Origin: an uncultured Eubacteriales bacterium
GTDB lineage: Bacteria > Bacillota > Clostridia > Christensenellales > Borkfalkiaceae
Direction: 5' to 3'
DNA: 6,972 nt
Assembly (NCBI GenBank): GCA_905207385.1
Contig: CAJLLH010000060.1
Coordinates: 1-6,972, forward strand
Part shown: in pieces, positions 1 to 6,741 of the stretch
Layout: each line of letters starts with the position of its first letter
Numbering within the stretch: the first letter of the stretch is position 1
Notes under the pieces: generated by a model
Told to the model about the DNA's origin: nothing
Seen by the model: the letters and a program-made list of their open reading frames with translations, nothing else
Databases searched by the model: none
Position numbers and translations under genes: made by a program

Positions 1-845
<845 letters not shown>

Positions 846-1130
846 TTATTCAACAACTGCCAGTATATCGCTCTGGCGGATAATGGTATATTCTTTGCCG
901 TCAACTTTTACTTCCGTTCCGCTGTATTTGGAGAGAAGTACTTTATCGCCGGGTTTAACCTGCATTTTAACTTCTTTGCCGTCAACAACGCCGCCGGGGC
1001 CTACCGCAATAACTACGCAAGTGGCGGGCTTTTCCTGAGCCGCCGCCGTAAGTATTATGCCGCCCTTGGATTTCTCTTCGGCTTTTACGGCTTCAACGAC
1101 AACTTTGTCGAACAAAGGTCTTATGTTCAT
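846..1130 (-). CDS. groES: Co-chaperonin GroES (10 kDa)
   Basis: This 94-residue co-chaperonin caps the GroEL ring and works in the cytoplasm. The sequence starts MNIRPLFDKVVVE. It carries the mobile loop that binds GroEL (about 17-34, with the hydrophobic GGIIL tripeptide region at 23-27), the Gly-rich roof segment VGPGGV (43-48), the VKPGDKVLLSKYSGTEVK core (58-75) and the C-terminal YTIIRQSDILAVVE strand. Length is normal for the family (about 94-97). The reading frame stays open for 90 codons further upstream, but that extension runs through the divergent promoter and into the neighbouring gene and has no chaperonin character. The ATG at 1130 is chosen because GGAGGT sits seven bases before it and the family N-terminus matches exactly. 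It is the first gene of the groES-groEL operon. Confidence 0.98.
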   Translation of the reverse strand: MNIRPLFDKVVVEAVKAEEKSKGGIILTAAAQEKPATCVVIAVGPGGVVDGKEVKMQVKPGDKVLLSKYSGTEVKVDGKEYTIIRQSDILAVVE

Positions 1131-1137
1131 AAAAGAT

Positions 1138-1143
1138 ACCTCC
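1138..1143 (-). promoter_or_regulatory. Ribosome binding site of groES
   Basis: On the complement this reads GGAGGT, seven bases before the ATG at 1130. It decides the groES start against the much longer open frame that begins near 1400. Confidence 0.85.
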
Positions 1144-1206
1144 GATAAACTTTGAATTTTTCGTACATCATTTTTATAAACGACGGCAATTAAAGTTAAA
1201 CATATT

Positions 1207-1234
1207 ATTATAAAAAATTGCAATTCTCTGAAAA
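1207..1234 (-). promoter_or_regulatory. Candidate sigma-A promoter for groES-groEL
   Basis: On the complement, TTTTCA (1229-1234, four of six matches to TTGACA) is followed after 16 bp by a consensus TATAAT (1207-1212). This would start transcription near 1200 and give a leader of about 70 nt before groES. The region is AT-rich, so the -35 call is weak; a palindromic TTGCAA at 1218-1223 offers another possible -35 with a poor -10. No CIRCE (TTAGCACTC-N9-GAGTGCTAA) or paired CtsR heptads are visible around it. Confidence 0.38.
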
Positions 1235-1246
1235 ATATGGTACAAT
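1218..1246 (+). promoter_or_regulatory. Sigma-A promoter (extended -10) for the dCMP deaminase gene
   Basis: TTGCAA (1218-1223) and TACAAT (1241-1246) are separated by exactly 17 bp. A TG dinucleotide one base before the -10 (1238-1239) makes an extended -10 element. The expected transcript start near 1253 leaves a leader of about 26 nt containing GGGAG. The promoter lies across the first ATG of the open frame (1237), which rules that ATG out as the start codon. It overlaps the candidate leftward chaperonin promoter. Confidence 0.7.
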
Positions 1247-1261
1247 ACCAGCGATTAATAC

Positions 1262-1266
1262 GGGAG
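1262..1266 (+). promoter_or_regulatory. Probable ribosome binding site of the dCMP deaminase gene
   Basis: GGGAG lies within the predicted 26-nt leader, 12 bases before the ATG at 1279. The spacing is longer than the usual 5-9, so translation may be modest. No better Shine-Dalgarno site is present. Confidence 0.45.
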
Positions 1267-1278
1267 CTTGTTGTAGCA

Positions 1279-1734
1279 ATGGATAAATGGGACAAAAGGT
1301 TTATGATCCTTACGGAGCATATAGGCGAATGGTCGAGCTGTTGCAAGGAAAACAGACACGTTGGCGCGGTAATCGTGCGCGATAAGCGCATTATTGCCAC
1401 GGGCTACAACGGCGCTCCTCAGGGCATAAAAAGCTGCGTGGACAAGGGCGAATGCCTCCGCAACAAAATGGGCATCAAAAGCGGCACGATGCAGGAAATC
1501 TGCTACGCGGTACACGCCGAACAGAACGCCATAATACAGGCGGCAAGGGTAGGTTCAAGCGTGGAAGGCTGTACGCTTTACTGCACGCACCAGCCCTGCG
1601 TGATATGCGCAAAGATAATAATAAATTCGGGCATAAAGCGCGTGGTTTATAAAGAGGGCTACCCCGACGATTTTTCGGTAAAACTATTTGACGAAGCCAA
1701 CGTCAGGCTGGAAAAATTTTCCGAGCTTGAATAA
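1279..1734 (+). CDS. Deoxycytidylate (dCMP) deaminase, ComEB-like
   Basis: This zinc enzyme of the cytidine/deoxycytidylate deaminase family would convert dCMP to dUMP, feeding thymidylate synthase and dTTP supply. The 151-residue protein starts MDKWDKRFMILTEHI and carries VGAVIVRDKRIIATGYNGAP (28-47). It has the catalytic HAE motif (His79 zinc ligand, Glu81 proton shuttle) and the PCVIC motif (Cys107 and Cys110 zinc ligands). Extra cysteines at 53, 59 and 75 lie in the insert that separates dCMP deaminases from shorter cytidine deaminases and may hold a structural zinc, as in some relatives. The frame is open from an ATG at 1237, but that ATG lies within the promoter. The ATG at 1279 fits both the transcript start and the family N-terminus. 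The gene is divergent from groES, and 99 bp separate it from the next gene. ComEB is the Bacillus homologue; no competence role is implied here. Confidence 0.93.
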   Translation: MDKWDKRFMILTEHIGEWSSCCKENRHVGAVIVRDKRIIATGYNGAPQGIKSCVDKGECLRNKMGIKSGTMQEICYAVHAEQNAIIQAARVGSSVEGCTLYCTHQPCVICAKIIINSGIKRVVYKEGYPDDFSVKLFDEANVRLEKFSELE

Positions 1735-1766
1735 AAGCGCAGAATTCTTTAAGCTTTAACTTTTTA

Positions 1767-1802
1767 TCTGCGGAAGGTCGATATTTTTAAAACTCCCGCA
1801 GA
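1767..1802. repeat. Inverted repeat in the dCMP deaminase-cyclophilin gap
   Basis: TCTGCGG (1767-1773) and CCGCAGA (1796-1802) are perfect 7-bp arms around a 22-base AT-rich centre. No T-run follows, so this is not an ordinary terminator. It could fold in the RNA just before the ribosome site of the cyclophilin gene (AGAGGT at 1821), or be a protein site, or be chance. Confidence 0.4.
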
Positions 1803-1833
1803 CACAAAATATACCTTAAAAGAGGTCAGATTT

Positions 1834-2355
1834 ATGAATAATCCCCGCATAACCATAGAAATGGAAAACGGAAAAAAGATAGTGGCGGAGCTTTATCCCG
1901 ATAAAGCTCCAAACACTGTAAATAACTTTTTAAGCCTTGTTAAAAGCGGCTTTTACGACGGACTTACCTTCCACAGAGTTATAGAAGGTTTTATGATTCA
2001 GGGCGGCGACCCCGCAGGTACGGGCGCAGGCGGCCCCGGTTATTCCATAAAGGGTGAGTTTGCGCTCAACGGCTTCAAAACCAATGACATTAAACATTCG
2101 CGCGGCGTCCTTTCCATGGCGCGCACGATGATGCCCGACAGCGCGGGTTCGCAGTTTTTTATAATGCATAAAAACGCTTCGCACCTCGACGGTCAGTATG
2201 CGGCATTCGGCAAAGTTGTGGAGGGAATGGACGTCGTGGACGAAATAGCTTCCTGCCGCACCGATTTCAGGGATAAGCCGCTTTCGCCTCAGGTAATGAA
2301 AAAGGTTACGTGCGAAACTTTCGGCGTAGATTACCCCGAACCCAGAAAGGTGTAA
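1834..2355 (+). CDS. Cyclophilin-type peptidyl-prolyl cis-trans isomerase (cytoplasmic)
   Basis: This single-domain cyclophilin of 173 residues speeds cis-trans isomerisation of Xaa-Pro bonds during folding. It has no signal peptide or membrane segment, so a cytoplasmic location is expected. The active-site block FHRVIEGFMIQGGDP (46-60) supplies the catalytic Arg48 together with Phe53, Met54 and Gln56. GSQFFI (105-110) and LDGQYAAFG (118-126) complete the proline pocket. At the position of human CypA Trp121 (cyclosporin contact) there is His117. The start ATG is preceded by AGAGGT with a seven-base gap. It belongs to the PpiB-like group of small bacterial cyclophilins. Downstream, a small membrane-protein gene starts 13 bp after the stop, which indicates co-transcription. 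The upstream gap holds an inverted repeat but no clear promoter, so it may be read from the dCMP deaminase promoter. Confidence 0.95.
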   Translation: MNNPRITIEMENGKKIVAELYPDKAPNTVNNFLSLVKSGFYDGLTFHRVIEGFMIQGGDPAGTGAGGPGYSIKGEFALNGFKTNDIKHSRGVLSMARTMMPDSAGSQFFIMHKNASHLDGQYAAFGKVVEGMDVVDEIASCRTDFRDKPLSPQVMKKVTCETFGVDYPEPRKV

Positions 2356-2368
2356 AAAACCGTTACAT

Positions 2369-2635
2369 ATGTCTACAAACAAAACTCTGATAATAGTGTT
2401 ATCCTCGTTTGTAACTGCGGCTGTTTTGTGCCTTATCGTAGGGCTTGCGCTGTATTTTACGGCAATCGGGCTGCCCGCCTCTGCAGATAACAGGGGCGCA
2501 AGAGTGCTTGCGGGGGTAGTGGTGATTGCAGTCGGCGCGTTCAACGGAGTCCTTTCGCTTGCCGCGCTTTTCGTAGTAGCGGTAAAAAATTGGCTTGCTA
2601 AAAAAAATGGCAACGGACAGCACGATAAAGACTGA
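2369..2635 (+). CDS. Small two-helix membrane protein of unknown function
   Basis: I do not recognise this 88-residue protein. It shows two hydrophobic segments long enough to cross the membrane (about 7-33 and 45-72). A short polar turn joins them (ADNRGAR, 39-45), and the tail is hydrophilic and lysine-rich (KNWLAKKNGNGQHDKD). There is no lipobox or cleavable signal. The second helix is rich in small residues (Gly/Ala/Val), which suits helix packing or oligomerisation. The start at 2369 has no proper Shine-Dalgarno site: the nearest purine-rich stretch, AAAGG (2346-2350), lies within the end of the cyclophilin gene, 18 bases upstream. Translation is therefore probably coupled to the upstream gene, 13 bp away. 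The gene sits between cyclophilin and purB in the same direction. The frame is clean and codon use resembles its neighbours, so it is probably real, but no function can be assigned. Confidence 0.72.
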   Translation: MSTNKTLIIVLSSFVTAAVLCLIVGLALYFTAIGLPASADNRGARVLAGVVVIAVGAFNGVLSLAALFVVAVKNWLAKKNGNGQHDKD

Positions 2636-2692
2636 AATAATTTTGCAAAGATAAAAATTTAGTTATTCATATAAGATTTACGGGAGAAAAAT

Positions 2693-4129
2693 ATGTCAGA
2701 CAACACCGTTTATGAAAATCCCCTCATAACCAGATATGCAAGTAAGCAGATGAGCGAAAACTTTTCCGACCTGAAGCGCTTCCGCTTGTGGAGAAAGCTT
2801 TGGATAGCTCTCGCCGAATCGGAAATGGAGCTCGGGCTCAACATAACCAAGGCTCAGGTTGACGAAATGAAGAAGTACGCCGACGACATTAATTTTGAAA
2901 CGGCGGAAAATTATGAACGTCAGGTCCGCCACGACGTAATGGCGCACGTAAAGGCGTTCGGTGACCAGGCAAAGTCGGCAGCGCCCATAATTCACCTCGG
3001 CGCTACCAGCTGCTTCGTTGACTGCAATTCCGAGCTTATCATTATTTACGATGCGTTGCAGATAATCAAAGCCAAGCTTGTAAACGTTATGGATAAGCTC
3101 CGCGCGTTCGCGCTTAAATATAAAGATTTGCCCACGCTCGGCTTTACTCATCTCCAGCCCGCACAGCTCACTACCGTAGGCAAGCGCGCAACGCTCTGGC
3201 TTCAGGACCTCGAGCTTGACTACAACGACCTTGAAAACCTTCTTTCCCAGTTCAAACTGCGCGGCGTCAAGGGTACGACGGGTACTCAGGCAAGCTTTAT
3301 GGAACTTTTCGACGGCGACGAAGAAAAGGTTAAAGAGCTTGAAAGAAAAGTTGTCGGCAAAATGGGTTTTGAAAAGGTGTACGGCGTAACCGGTCAGACA
3401 TATCCCAGAAAATTTGACTACAACGTTCTGTGCGTGCTTTCCCAGATAGCTCAGAGCGCCTATAAATTCTCTAACGACATAAGAATTCTTCAGAATATGA
3501 AAGAGATTGAAGAACCGTTTGAAAAGTCGCAGATAGGTTCTTCGGCAATGGCATACAAGCGCAACCCTATGCGCAGCGAACGCATGGGCTCGCTTGCAAG
3601 GTTTGTTATATCGCTTCCCATGAACAGCGCCATAACGGCAGGAACGCAGTGGTTCGAGCGTACCCTCGATGACTCTGCAAACCGCAGAATAGTAAACGCT
3701 CAGGCATTCCTTGCGCTCGACGGCATACTCAACATTTACATGAATGTTTCGGAAAACCTCGTTGTATACGATAAGGTCATAGCAAAGCACATTGCGGCTG
3801 AACTTCCTTTCATGGCTACCGAAAACATAATGATGGAGTGCGTTAAGGCTGGCGGCAACAGACAGGAGCTGCACGAAAGGATACGCGTTCTTTCCATGGA
3901 AGCTGGCAGAAACGTCAAGGTTATGGGCGGAGAAAATAACCTTATCGACCTCATTAAGGTTGATTCAATGTTTGCCGCCGTTAAGGACAACCTCGGCGAA
4001 ATTCTCGACGCGAAAAAATTTATCGGTCGCGCGCCTTCGCAGGTCGTTGAATTTATTTCAAACGAGATTGACCCTATACTTGAAGCTAACAAAGCCGTGC
4101 TCGGACAGAAGGGAGAAGTAAAGGTATAA
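2693..4129 (+). CDS. purB: Adenylosuccinate lyase
   Basis: This cytoplasmic enzyme of the fumarase/aspartase superfamily acts twice in purine synthesis: it cleaves SAICAR to AICAR plus fumarate, and adenylosuccinate to AMP plus fumarate. At 478 residues it is of the longer, human-like form rather than the ~430-residue Bacillus form. Markers in order are RHDVMAHV (79-86), GATS (103-106), the general-acid region TLGFTHLQPAQLTTVGKR (148-165, His153), RGVKGTTGTQAS (190-201), and the flexible signature loop GSSAMAYKRNPMRSER (282-297) with the base Ser in the Ser283/Ser284 pair. Ala287 stands where many homologues have Pro. The start has GGGAG with a six-base gap. No other pur gene is in the window, so it is outside a purine operon here. 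A GC-rich hairpin follows 11 bp after the stop. It may be read from upstream genes; the 57-bp gap before it has no convincing promoter. Confidence 0.97.
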   Translation: MSDNTVYENPLITRYASKQMSENFSDLKRFRLWRKLWIALAESEMELGLNITKAQVDEMKKYADDINFETAENYERQVRHDVMAHVKAFGDQAKSAAPIIHLGATSCFVDCNSELIIIYDALQIIKAKLVNVMDKLRAFALKYKDLPTLGFTHLQPAQLTTVGKRATLWLQDLELDYNDLENLLSQFKLRGVKGTTGTQASFMELFDGDEEKVKELERKVVGKMGFEKVYGVTGQTYPRKFDYNVLCVLSQIAQSAYKFSNDIRILQNMKEIEEPFEKSQIGSSAMAYKRNPMRSERMGSLARFVISLPMNSAITAGTQWFERTLDDSANRRIVNAQAFLALDGILNIYMNVSENLVVYDKVIAKHIAAELPFMATENIMMECVKAGGNRQELHERIRVLSMEAGRNVKVMGGENNLIDLIKVDSMFAAVKDNLGEILDAKKFIGRAPSQVVEFISNEIDPILEANKAVLGQKGEVKV

Positions 4130-4140
4130 AAACATATTTT

Positions 4141-4186
4141 GCCCGCCGCAATTAAAAGCGCGGCGGGCAGAGTGTTGCCTTTTTTT
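4141..4186 (+). terminator. Terminator after purB, with offset T-run
   Basis: A perfect 9-bp GC stem, GCCCGCCGC (4141-4149) and GCGGCGGGC (4160-4168), encloses a 10-base loop. The run of seven T (4180-4186) comes 11 bases after the stem. A small second hairpin, GGCA (4166-4169) with TGCC (4176-4179), abuts the T-run directly and shares bases with the large stem. The element closes the purB transcript in the + direction. Confidence 0.7.
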
Positions 4187-4204
4187 AAGTTACGAGGTTA
4201 TAAT
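4175..4204 (+). promoter_or_regulatory. Candidate promoter for the YitT-family gene
   Basis: TTGCCT (4175-4180; four of six matches) and a consensus TATAAT (4199-4204) are 18 bp apart. Transcription would begin near 4211, right at the ATG at 4212. The -35 box overlaps the tail of the purB terminator. Confidence 0.42.
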
Positions 4205-4211
4205 TACATAT

Positions 4212-5135
4212 ATGGATAAACCAAAACTGAACAGGCGCAAAGTGCGCGTTTTTTTGCTTGACTGCCTTATAATGGTGGGACTTGCTTTGCTTTTTGCTTT
4301 CAACTACGAACTGTTCATCATAGAAAACGATTTTGCGCCCGCAGGTTTCAACGGCATAGCTACAATGATTGAGTACAAAACTCATTTCAGCGTAGGTTAT
4401 TTTACCCTCATAATAAATGTGCCGCTTTGCATATTTGCATTTTTCTGCGTATCCAAAGATTTTGCGCTTAAAACGGCGGTATTCTCTGTTTCGTACGCCT
4501 TGTTTGTTCTGCTTCTCGGCGACAGCGTAAAACTTATTGACCTTGCGCCCATACGCTATTACACAAACGGAGTGGATACGATTTTCCCCGCGCTTATAGC
4601 GGGTGCTATAGGCGGTTTCGTTTACGGCATTGCTTTCCGCCGCAACTCATCAACGGGCGGCGCGGATATCGTGGCAAAGTACGTAAGCATCCGCGACCCG
4701 ATGCTCAACTTCTTCTGGATAAATTTTGCTATAAATGCAGCTATAGCGTTTGCTTCGCTTTTTGTTTACACCGAAAGCGGAACGGGAGAAGGCATTGTAA
4801 ACTATAAACCCGTATGTCTGTGCATGCTTTACTGCTTCCTTTCAAGCTATGTAGGCAACGCCATAATCAAGGGTTCAAAGACGGCGTACAAGTTCTTTAT
4901 CGTAACGACCCACGCCGAAGAGATTGATGCCGAAATAATAAAAAAACTGCATCACGGTGCAACCAAGCTTCAGGGCAAGGGTGTTTACAGCAACGGCGAC
5001 CGTACGGTAATCGTATGCGTTGTAAACAAACGCCAGCTTGTTGATTTCAGAAACATACTTAAAAATTACGACGATACTTTTGCATTCGTCGAAACGGTAA
5101 ACGAGACTTTCGGTTCGTTCGCCAGGGTGAAGTAA
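4212..5135 (+). CDS. YitT family membrane protein (DUF161 plus DUF2179)
   Basis: This 307-residue integral membrane protein belongs to the YitT family, whose biochemical role is not settled. After a basic N-terminus (KPKLNRRKVR) come hydrophobic segments at about 12-32, 62-80, 86-102, 122-142, 167-187 and 198-214. The family loop RRNSSTGGADIVAKY lies between the fourth and fifth (143-157). The C-terminal soluble part (about 225-305, YKFFIVTTHAEEIDAEIIKKL through GVYSNGDRTVIVCVV to VNETFGSF) matches the small ligand-binding-like DUF2179 domain that usually ends these proteins. Length is typical (about 280-310). The start has only GAGG 14 bases upstream, and a TATAAT box nearly touches it, so the start may be leaderless. 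The next in-frame Met (21) would cut the first helix. The gene is set apart from purB by a terminator, so it is probably its own unit. Confidence 0.92.
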   Translation: MDKPKLNRRKVRVFLLDCLIMVGLALLFAFNYELFIIENDFAPAGFNGIATMIEYKTHFSVGYFTLIINVPLCIFAFFCVSKDFALKTAVFSVSYALFVLLLGDSVKLIDLAPIRYYTNGVDTIFPALIAGAIGGFVYGIAFRRNSSTGGADIVAKYVSIRDPMLNFFWINFAINAAIAFASLFVYTESGTGEGIVNYKPVCLCMLYCFLSSYVGNAIIKGSKTAYKFFIVTTHAEEIDAEIIKKLHHGATKLQGKGVYSNGDRTVIVCVVNKRQLVDFRNILKNYDDTFAFVETVNETFGSFARVK

Positions 5136-5210
5136 AAAAAGCTTAATAGCGCCTAATGTATTGAAGCTCTGAAAATGTTGTTATTTCATCATTTTTGGGG
5201 CTTGAATTTT

Positions 5211-5242
5211 AAGCGGTAAAAAGTTCGCGCTTTTGCTTTTTT
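5211..5242 (+). terminator. Probable weak terminator after the YitT-family gene
   Basis: An interrupted stem, AAGC plus AAAAGT (5211-5224 with a GGTA bulge), pairs with GCTTTT plus GCTT (5229-5238), including one G-U pair, around a UCGC loop. TTTT (5239-5242) follows. The stem is mostly A-U, so the call is tentative. Otherwise the 177-bp gap (5136-5312) holds only the ribosome site of the next gene and an inverted repeat. Confidence 0.4.
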
Positions 5243-5245
5243 ATG

Positions 5246-5268
5246 TTGCGTACGTTTTCAATGCGCAA
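5246..5268. repeat. Short inverted repeat upstream of the aldehyde dehydrogenase gene
   Basis: TTGCG (5246-5250) and CGCAA (5264-5268) are 13 bases apart, about 45 bp before the start codon. They could be an operator for a dimeric regulator, but five-base arms are weak evidence. No good promoter boxes are recognisable nearby. Confidence 0.22.
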
Positions 5269-5296
5269 AACCTGTCAAAAATTTATTAAATAGTAA

Positions 5297-5304
5297 AAGG
5301 AGGT
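5297..5304 (+). promoter_or_regulatory. Near-consensus ribosome binding site of the aldehyde dehydrogenase gene
   Basis: AAGGAGGT with eight bases to the ATG at 5313 is the strongest Shine-Dalgarno site in the window. It picks this ATG over the out-of-frame ATG at 5306, which is only one base from the site. Confidence 0.85.
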
Positions 5305-5312
5305 CATGCTGT

Positions 5313-6710
5313 ATGGAGTTGTTGACAGACGATTTTGTAGGCGGACTTTTAAACAAACAGAAGGAGTTTTTTGCCGAAGGCAACACGCTCGGTCTCAAAT
5401 TTAGGCTTGAGCAGTTAAAAAAGCTCAGGGCGGCAATTATTTCAAATCAGACTGATTTGGAAAAGGCGCTTGCGGGCGACCTCGGTAAAAGCAGACAGGA
5501 AAGCTACACAACGGATATTGGCTTTGTGCTGGCAGGCATTTCTCATACCGAAAAACATCTGAAAAATTGGATGAAGCCGATAAGCGTAAAATCTCCGATG
5601 ACAGTTTTTCCTGCAAAAAGCTATATAGCTAAACAGCCTTACGGCAGCGTTCTCATAATAGGACCTTTCAACTATCCTTTCCAGCTTCTCATAGAACCGC
5701 TGGTTGCAGCAATTTCTGCGGGCAACTGCGCTGTGCTCAGCCCTTCGGAGCTTACTCCCCAAACGGCTGGCGTAATAAGGCGCATGCTCAATGAAACTTT
5801 CCCCGAAGAGTATGTTTATTGCGCAGAAGGCGGAATAGAAAATAATACAATACTGCTTCGCAGTCGTTTTGATAAAATATTTTTTACGGGCAGCATAAAC
5901 GTAGGTAAAATAGTTATGCGCGCCGCAGCGGAAAATCTTATTCCCGTAACGCTTGAGCTCGGTGGAAAAAGTCCCGTAATTGTAAGCGACTCGGCAAAAC
6001 TGCGCACCGCTTGCGAGCGGATTGCGTGGGGTAAATTCATGAATGCCGGGCAGACTTGCGTTGCTCCCGACTACGTGTTTGTCCATAAAAGCGTATTCGA
6101 TGAATTTATTAAAACGCTGGAAGAAACTATTGTCAGTTTTTACGGCAAAGACGTGCAGATCAGCGCTGATTATGGCAGAATAGTCAATGCGCGGCATATG
6201 AAACGACTTTGCGGAATACTGGATAAAGATAAGCAGTCGGTAGTGTTCGGCGGAGAAACAGACGAGCAGACTCGCTTTATAAGCCCTACAATACTCTGTC
6301 CGTCAGATATTGAAAACGCTGCCTGCATGCAGGAGGAGATTTTTGGACCGCTGTTGCCTGTATTTACCTACGATGATATAAAAGAACCGCTTGAATATAT
6401 TAATTCGCACGAAAAACCGCTCGCTCTCTATATTTTCAGCGAGAACTCCGCAGAGACGGACACTATTTTAAAAAATACTTTGTCGGGCGGAGTTTCGATA
6501 AATGACACGGTAAGCCATATAATAAACCCTTGCTTGCCGTTCGGCGGTGTAGGGCAGTCCGGAATGGGTAATTATCACGGAGAATACGGATTTCTTAATT
6601 TCACGCATATGCGCAGCGTTCTTAAGCGTTCTACGCGCATACAGATGAAGCTTGCTTTCCCTCCTTACAGCGACAAGAAGTTTGATGCTGTAAAAAAATT
6701 TATGAAGTAA
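5313..6710 (+). CDS. NAD(P)-dependent aldehyde dehydrogenase, class 3-like (YwdH/ALDH3 type)
   Basis: The enzyme would oxidise an aldehyde to its carboxylic acid; the substrate cannot be read from sequence. The 465-residue length fits the short class-3 branch (about 450-490). Motifs in order: GPFNYP (117-122, Asn120 oxyanion hole), FTGS (191-194, Rossmann loop), LELGGKSP (214-221, general base Glu215), GQTCVAPDYV (246-255, nucleophile Cys249), EEIFGPLLPV (341-350), PFGGVGQSGMGNYHG (409-423) and a late PPYS. The FNYP, CVAPDYV and GNYHG forms are typical of class 3. No signal peptide or clear C-terminal membrane anchor is seen. The usual Lys of the LKPSE motif, which contacts the cofactor ribose, is Ser143 here (LSPSE); all catalytic residues are kept. 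The gene stands alone, with a strong ribosome site and its own terminator 31 bp after the stop. Confidence 0.94.
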   Translation: MELLTDDFVGGLLNKQKEFFAEGNTLGLKFRLEQLKKLRAAIISNQTDLEKALAGDLGKSRQESYTTDIGFVLAGISHTEKHLKNWMKPISVKSPMTVFPAKSYIAKQPYGSVLIIGPFNYPFQLLIEPLVAAISAGNCAVLSPSELTPQTAGVIRRMLNETFPEEYVYCAEGGIENNTILLRSRFDKIFFTGSINVGKIVMRAAAENLIPVTLELGGKSPVIVSDSAKLRTACERIAWGKFMNAGQTCVAPDYVFVHKSVFDEFIKTLEETIVSFYGKDVQISADYGRIVNARHMKRLCGILDKDKQSVVFGGETDEQTRFISPTILCPSDIENAACMQEEIFGPLLPVFTYDDIKEPLEYINSHEKPLALYIFSENSAETDTILKNTLSGGVSINDTVSHIINPCLPFGGVGQSGMGNYHGEYGFLNFTHMRSVLKRSTRIQMKLAFPPYSDKKFDAVKKFMK

Positions 6711-6741
6711 GGTAATAGTATAATCGGTTTGTTTAAAGTTT

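Noticed and set aside
1141..1160. CtsR-like heptad near the groES ribosome site
   Set aside because: Only one TCAAAGT-like half is seen on the complement. CtsR needs a paired direct repeat, so this is chance.
1237..1278. Upstream ATG start for the dCMP deaminase
   Set aside because: This ATG lies inside the spacer of the gene's own promoter, upstream of the expected transcript start. The 14 extra residues have no family match.
1131..1400. Longer GroES open frame with a 90-residue N-terminal extension
   Set aside because: The extension runs through both promoters and antisense into the dCMP deaminase gene. The ATG at 1130 has a strong ribosome site and the exact family N-terminus.
1734..1765. 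Terminator directly after the dCMP deaminase gene
   Set aside because: AAAGC/GCTTT arms with TTTTT beyond exist, but the stem is only five mostly A-U pairs with a long loop. Read-through to the cyclophilin gene is likely.
1930..2613. Minus-strand frame of 227 codons opposite the cyclophilin and membrane peptide genes
   Set aside because: It covers two well-supported plus-strand genes and has no protein-like motifs; judged a shadow frame.
2643..2675. Promoter for purB (TTGCAA and TATAAG)
   Set aside because: The two boxes are 21 bp apart, outside the usable range, and closer -10 choices are poor.
2696..3874. Long minus-strand frame of 392 codons opposite purB
   Set aside because: It is an antisense shadow of purB: Cys/His/Arg-rich composition, no recognisable domain and no ribosome site.
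5442..6197. Minus-strand frame of 251 codons opposite the aldehyde dehydrogenase gene
   Set aside because: It is antisense to conserved ALDH motifs, has unusual composition and no start signals.
6719..6724. TATAAT just after the aldehyde dehydrogenase stop
   Set aside because: There is no -35-like hexamer at 16-18 bp, and the strong terminator follows immediately.
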